DNA of 64,000 bases, taken from Alitta virens (lineage: Eukaryota > Annelida > Polychaeta > Phyllodocida > Nereididae). The notes below the pieces were generated by a model. The model made no database searches. It was not told where the DNA came from and saw only the letters and a list, made by a program, of their open reading frames with translations. A program made the position numbers and the translations under genes. The stretch is taken from positions 9,310,215 to 9,374,214 of the forward strand of contig OW028574.1 of the NCBI GenBank assembly GCA_932294295.1, written 5' to 3'. Below, in pieces: positions 59,399-64,000 of the stretch. Position 1 is the first letter of the stretch. Each line of letters opens with the position of its first letter.

Positions 59399-59845
59399 AA
59401 GATTAGTCAGCTTATATGACCAGCTGCCAGAGGCAGACGTAATGATGAGATGAGAGAAAATTTGTTTATTTGACCAAATAAAACAAAAAAACAAAAGCAG
59501 CAAATTACAAGGAACAACTAAAGAAATGTACGTTATTACACATAATATAAGCAGTGGTCAGGAGACATCCACTAAGATCTTATTTAAAAAGAGAGAATAA
59601 AAGTGATGATAAGGCATGGAGTCCACACCATGTTATACTTTTACACCATTTGTGGGGCCTTTTATTTTCTCAGCATAGACACTGAGTACAAGGCACCTCC
59701 GATTTAACGTCTCATGCGATCGACATCCAGCTGGGATGAAGCTCATGAATAGTGCCCGGGCCGGGGATAGAACCCGGGACCTTCTGCAGAGCTGTGGCCA
59801 ATATGGAATTGGCGGATGCCCTAACCATTAGGCCACTCAACTGCA
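59399..59845 (-). mobile_element. SINE-B copy with full tRNA-like head and an internal insertion
   Basis: On the minus strand the head starts near 59845 with TGGCCTAATGGTTAGGGC (box A) and continues to GGTCCCGGGTTCTATCC (box B), then the body shared with 8.3 and 19.0 kb. About 165 bp (about 59452-59615) with no counterpart in the other copies interrupts the body. This copy defines the family's head. Confidence 0.8.
59452..59615 (-). repeat. Insertion inside SINE-B
   Basis: AT-rich sequence containing TTTATTTGACCAAATAAA. GATGAGATGA before it and AGTGATGATA after it may be a degraded duplication. On the minus strand it has the look of a short retroelement 3-prime end. Confidence 0.4.
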
Positions 59846-59936
59846 TTTTGAGATGAAGTGCCTCTGAACTTTTCCCCAAGTATGTTATAAAAAGGATGTT
59901 ATATGAGCCATAAGATGTCCAAATTTTGCATTAAAG

Positions 59937-60274
59937 CAACTTGCATGTGGGTTTTTGCACCTTGGTAAACACCAATGTAGCAAGAGTGATGAACGGTGTA
60001 GTTTTGCATTGCATGCTTCACTTAAAGCAGGCTGATACAAGCTGATCAGAGTGACATGGATAATTAGGTCAGAGTAACCCATATACTGATGCAATCAGCA
60101 GCTAACAACTTGCATGTGGGTTTTTGCACCTTGGTATACACCAATGTAGCAAGAGTGATGAACGGTGTAGTTTTGCATTGCATGCTTCACTTAAAGCAGG
60201 CTGATACAAGCTGATCAGAGTGACATGGATAATTAGGTCAGAGTAACCCATATACTGATGCAATCAGCAGCTAA
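59937..60274. repeat. Tandem duplication of a 169-bp unit
   Basis: Units 59937-60105 and 60106-60274 are identical except for one noted substitution (GGTAAACACC versus GGTATACACC). Two copies only; a recent local duplication with no open frame shared between the units. Confidence 0.95.
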
Positions 60275-60985
60275 CAAGGCCTGATGCGTGGATGCTAGGG
60301 GCAGGATGGCTGATGCGGCTGCATGATGATGCTGCTGTATGCTGCTGCTGCTGAGGGGGTGTATGGATGATGATAGCCTGGTTGCTGAAGCGAGCTGAAG
60401 TGGGATGCCGAGTTAGCTGTGCCACTTTATGAGGTCATCCTGAGGTCAAGTGGTTTGCCAATAATCTTGCTATTGTGTGGCCACTGAGCAAATGTACTGA
60501 GGTACCATGTACAGGATCAGCGTCTTCCTCTGTTAGAACAGCTAGTTGGAGAAGTCAGTAGTAGTAGGTTGGTTAGACAAGTCCATTTCTTGCCAAAATC
60601 CCTAGCAATGTTGCTGGCACCATTTGGTGCTGTGTTCATCTACCCTGAAAGCATCTCTTTAGTCCATCACATCATCACATTGCGGCTGCTGAGCCAGGTC
60701 ACTCCCCTCCGCATCCAAGTGATGGAAGCAACCAAAGCAAATCCCCCCTGCCCTGGAGACCAATGTAATATCTGCTCTGGCTTTTCATGGGCTGTCCTGG
60801 GCTACCACCAGACATTTTCTGCTACTATCAGCTGGGATCGACTACTATAGTTTTGCTGTTGTATTCTGTAGTGTATATTCAAATGCAATTATCTAAGTTA
60901 AACTTTGCATCACATCCGCAGGCAGTGGGACGCAGGGGTGAATTTCTGCATGAATATACTTTTTGCAGGCTTCTGTGTTTGGTTC
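60275..60985. other. Unannotated stretch with a CTG patch
   Basis: CTG-rich bases lie at 60329-60353. The 93-codon frame at 60569-60850 has no recognisable domain. Confidence 0.4.
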
Positions 60986-60998
60986 TGTACTTTTTAGG

Positions 60999-61007
60999 GG
61001 GGGGGGG

Positions 61008-61047
<40 letters not shown>

Positions 61048-61214
61048 GTGTGCGTGTGTGTGCGCGTGCGTGCGCGTGCGCGTGTGTGCGCGCGTGTGTG
61101 CGCGCGTGTGTGCGCGCGTGTGTGCGCGCGTGTGTGCGCGCGTGTGTGCGCGCGTGTGTGCGCGCGTGTGTGTGCGCGCGTGTGTGTGCGCGTGTGTGTG
61201 TGTGTGTGCGTGTG

Positions 61215-61250
<36 letters not shown>

Positions 61251-61437
61251 TGTGTGTGTGTGTGTGATATGTTAGGGCTATACGCCCCGTATTTCTGCAC
61301 CAGTTGGGCTAATTAGGACAGGCAGAGACGAAGGATGAAATGAAACAGCCATCCAACTTAGGCTCGACCGGGAATCGAACCCGGGACCCAGCGGTTGGAA
61401 GCCCAGAGTGCTACCTCTGAGCTAGGCCCCCGCCTCT
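60999..61437 (-). mobile_element. SINE-A copy 8 with a greatly expanded TG/CG tail
   Basis: The SINE body and head occupy about 61265-61437 on the minus strand: box A is AGCTCAGAGG and box B is GGTTCGATTCCCGG. The tail is 61009-61266 of TG/CG dinucleotides plus a G run (60999-61010). The 13-bp duplication TGTACTTTTTAGG flanks the whole unit (60986-60998 and 61438-61450), so the microsatellite lies inside the inserted element. Confidence 0.93.
61009..61266. repeat. (TG)n/(CG)n microsatellite, the tail of SINE-A copy 8
   Basis: About 258 bp of alternating purine-pyrimidine with many CGCG steps and a regular TGTGTGCGCGCG sub-array of 12 bp (about 61081-61160). It gives spurious Cys/Val/Arg and Thr/His/Arg frames in several phases. 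It should adopt Z-DNA readily. Confidence 0.97.
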
Positions 61438-61450
61438 TGTACTTTTTAGG

Positions 61451-61996
61451 TACATTCAATGTAATTGTTATATATCTCTCACTGCTGTAAGCCCATCTAT
61501 ATAGAGCAGCTACACATATATTGAAGACTCAGTCATATTACAGTTAGCTGCGGGAGGCTGATAGACTGGTGTCTTCATCCACGGATGATGATGCTTGCTG
61601 CTGCTGCTGAGGCTACCACTGATGAGGGGCGCAGGAGATTGGCATATTGGCGGAGAGATAATCGCGTCCAGATGCTGATGCTGTTTTGCTCTCTCTCCTG
61701 GAGTTCAGCATCATCAGCAGCAGCAGCAGGGGGAAGGAAGGTTGTGAAAAACAGAAGCTGACAGGCTGTCACCAAGTCCTGTTTCGCAGGCAACATGATG
61801 TAACCAATGTCTACAGTGTCGCAACCGTTCCCTGTTCCCTGTGACATACCCGATGTGACACTGCTCTGTTCTCTTTTACTGTTCTTTGTGTTTCTGATAT
61901 TACATCCCTTTACTATACATACATATTGTCATATAGCAGATGTGGCTGGTCTGCCTAATGTATATGCTTACTCAATGGACATGACACCGACTATTG
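61451..61996. other. Unannotated stretch with paired CTG and CAG patches
   Basis: CTG bases at 61595-61610 and CAG bases at 61706-61730 lie about 100 bp apart in opposite orientation, so they could pair. The 90-codon minus frame between them is Ala-rich for that reason. Confidence 0.4.
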
Positions 61997-61998
61997 TA

Positions 61999-62149
61999 CA
62001 TGGCCAAATGTGCCACGTGCGTTTTCCATGAGAAGGATAAACGCATGGAAAACGCATGGTTTATAGCTAATTATAATGAGGCAAAAACCACGCGTTTTCC
62101 ATGCGTTTATCCAATTGCATGGAAAAAGCACGTGGCACAATTGGCCATG
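61999..62149. mobile_element. MITE-1 copy 5
   Basis: 151 bp from CATGGCCAAATGTGCCACG to CACAATTGGCCATG, flanked by TA (61997-61998 and 62150-62151). It is close to the inferred family consensus. Confidence 0.95.
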
Positions 62150-62151
62150 TA

Positions 62152-64000
62152 GATGTCTTATAAAAGGAAATGCAATACACTGTATTAAAGAGACTCTATT
62201 TGCATTTTTGTATCAACTCAGTGAAAAATATATTTATATTTTCCCTAAAATTGGTATATCTATTTGTGATAACTTCTAATTTCATTTTAAGGGAGAATCG
62301 AGCCGCGCGAGCACAAAATGAAAAATTGTCAAAAAACTGCGAGATATCTTCTCGAAAGACTAGGTCTTTTTTTGCGAAGTGTTATAATACTTTAGAAAAG
62401 TTAGGCAAATACTGCATGCAATATAACTGACAACACCGTTATCCTTGTAAAGGCAGACAAAATGCCCTGGAGGCAGGCTCTACCTTCCCTTTTTACCAAA
62501 TAAACCTGGTGTCATTTCGTGATAATTTTCAAATCTCCCCCCGAAATCTCTTAGATATATTGTTCTATCAAGATTGGATTAAAACAGCATTGCTATGGCT
62601 GATGAAATTTTGATGATTATGAAATAGACGGATTGCCCTTTGATAACGAAAGCTGATCGGGCAACAAAGCAACTAATGAAATGATATTGGCAGAGTGGTT
62701 GGCTCGGCATTCTCGCTGCATTGTTTGTGTTGCTTTTCAGGTATGGAGATGCGAAATGAAGCTGAAGTCACAGTCCCATCAAATATACTTCAAGGTTTTC
62801 GCTCTTGTCAACTGTTGCCATTGTTTAATGAGATTTTAAGCGACTTATTCATAATGACACCTTTGTTTTGAAAACATTCCACTCGTGTCTTGTCTTTATT
62901 GGCAATTTATGGAGAACCGCGGAGCCAAGAAAGATTCTTAAAAGTGACAATCAACCTGCCAAGCCACAAACGAAATTGCTATTTGATTAGCTGTTCTGCC
63001 CAAATGAGTGAAATGCCCAAATGAATGGCGACATTTGATGATTATTTTTCATCTCGTTTGCTTTGTATCCTATAAAGGGTTATGACAAGTGTGTCACCTG
63101 ACATTTACGTCTGTCTCATTTGACCTTGACCTAACTTGGTTTCTAAGTCAAGGTTGATTTTTCTAAGTCAAGGTGAACATGCTTCATCCTCATGACGTAT
63201 ATATGGAATGAAAGAGGCAAACAGGTGAATATATAATTATCATAGACTAGATATTGTTCCAACAAATGAGGTAGCACTGCCACATTCTATGGTAGTTATG
63301 ACTTATGTAAGGTGTATGGGTTCGAATCTCTCTCTTTGCAAAGTTTAAGAGCAATTATTTTTTCATGTTACATTGCCATGGGGCCATCTCATCGTCAAAC
63401 TGTAGTTTGTAGTGGTTTCCCGTGTTTGAAGCAAACATTTTTTTTTTTTTTGTGAAATTTCAGCTGATCCATGGTGGTGAGATTTGGTGGGATGAGGCCA
63501 TGTGCTGCCCGGTGTGGAATTCTATAAATAATTCAAGCAATAAAAACAGATTGGTGTCTCTGAAACGTATTTCCCGGAAACTCTGTTTTGTTGCCCTTCC
63601 CCATCAATCTCGGGCGGACACTTTTGCCCTGCATTTTTAAGCGCTCTAAAATCCCCTTGGGGTCAGGGGTTATCAAGATTGAAGCACGCATCAATCTGTG
63701 CTGCCATTAAATTCAAATCGATTCAGTAAACCCTAGCCTGCCATTAATTACTCTTGCTCCTAGTGAAATTTAATGACCCAACCGTGTTATTTATAACTGG
63801 GAAATTTAGCAGAATTTGCCTGACATGATAGGTGTTTAAAGAACACTCAAGTTGAGAGGACCCTGTGGAGGTGCATTCAGTAATGTCATTCTATGCACCT
63901 ACTCAATGTTGACGTTTTGCTGTTATGACAGATGCCATCATCAATGTTCTATTCCCCACCATAACTTCTTTGACCAAAAAACTAAAGCCCCTGCTTTTAA
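62152..64000. other. Unannotated single-copy stretch to the window end
   Basis: No dispersed repeat was recognised. It has ATTAATTA-type cores (about 63740-63760), an FTZ-F1/ERR-like site and a T run at 63439-63451. Weak tRNA-like words occur near 62690 (AGTGGTTGGCTCGG) and 63320 (GGTTCGAATCTC). Frames of up to 86 codons show no domain. Confidence 0.35.
63121..63174. promoter_or_regulatory. TCAAGGTCA site with two AGTCAAGGT repeats
   Basis: TGACCTTGA at 63121-63129 is the reverse complement of TCAAGGTCA, the extended half-site of FTZ-F1, SF-1 and ERR-type receptors. TTCTAAGTCAAGGT follows twice (63141-63154 and 63161-63174), a 20-bp period. Function is inferred only from motif wording. Confidence 0.3.

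Noticed and set aside
60787..61316. Long Cys/Val/Arg and Thr/His/Arg frames up to 162 codons
   Set aside because: They are translations of the TG/CG tail of SINE-A copy 8 in several phases.
21311..61437. tRNA genes at the SINE-A heads
   Set aside because: Box A and box B are good, but the acceptor stems do not close, and every copy continues into the same body, tail and target duplication, which marks SINEs.

Overview
The window looks like gene-poor nuclear DNA from an animal, most likely an AT-rich marine invertebrate. The evidence is tRNA-derived SINEs with target-site duplications, several TA-flanked MITE-like families, dense microsatellites and no convincing coding exon. An invertebrate deuterostome is possible, but the sequence alone does not fix the species. 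No bacterial operon, CRISPR array, rRNA or intact tRNA gene was found. The longest open frame (197 codons, minus strand, 8775-9368) matches nothing I recognise. Most other long frames lie in simple repeats.

The repeats fall into families defined by comparing copies inside the window. SINE-A (about 190 bp, pol III box A and box B, tail of (CCA)n or (CA)n) has eight copies at 21.3, 24.4, 32.5, 35.2, 43.7, 56.6, 58.6 and 61.4 kb, and six of them carry clear 11-15 bp target-site duplications. SINE-B, a second tRNA-headed family, is seen at 8.3, 11.5, 19.0, 39.5 and 59.4 kb. MITE-1 is a 151-bp near-palindrome with five copies at 36.4, 37.3, 46.8, 47.3 and 62.0 kb. MITE-2 has termini reading CAGTTAGTTTCAT and TA duplications, with six copies at 9.5, 10.7, 13.2, 17.9, 42.2 and 54.9 kb. 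Family C has three copies at 4.1, 34.1 and 40.3 kb.

Layout: 0-9 kb holds a 185-bp hairpin, a Family C copy carrying an 80-bp MITE, a degenerate TTACAGTA-rich tract and a SINE-B. From 9 to 20 kb there are MITE-2 copies, one split by a 930-bp mariner-like element with TA duplications, plus (CAGT)n, (CCAA)n and (CTG)n arrays. From 20 to 36 kb there are SINE-A copies, a 528-bp purine array and a 304-bp palindrome. From 36 to 50 kb there are MITE-1 and MITE-2 copies, a 174-bp element with short inverted ends and a 377-bp minisatellite. From 50 to 64 kb there is a 349-bp duplication with an inverted junction, a 169-bp tandem duplication and a SINE-A whose tail has grown into about 260 bp of TG/CG repeat.

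There are no interacting genes to describe. What can be read is a history of insertion: nested elements, an internal empty-site comparison, SINE tails growing into microsatellites, and fold-back duplications. A few transcription-factor motifs (CRE, DR1, FTZ-F1/ERR-like) are recorded at low confidence.
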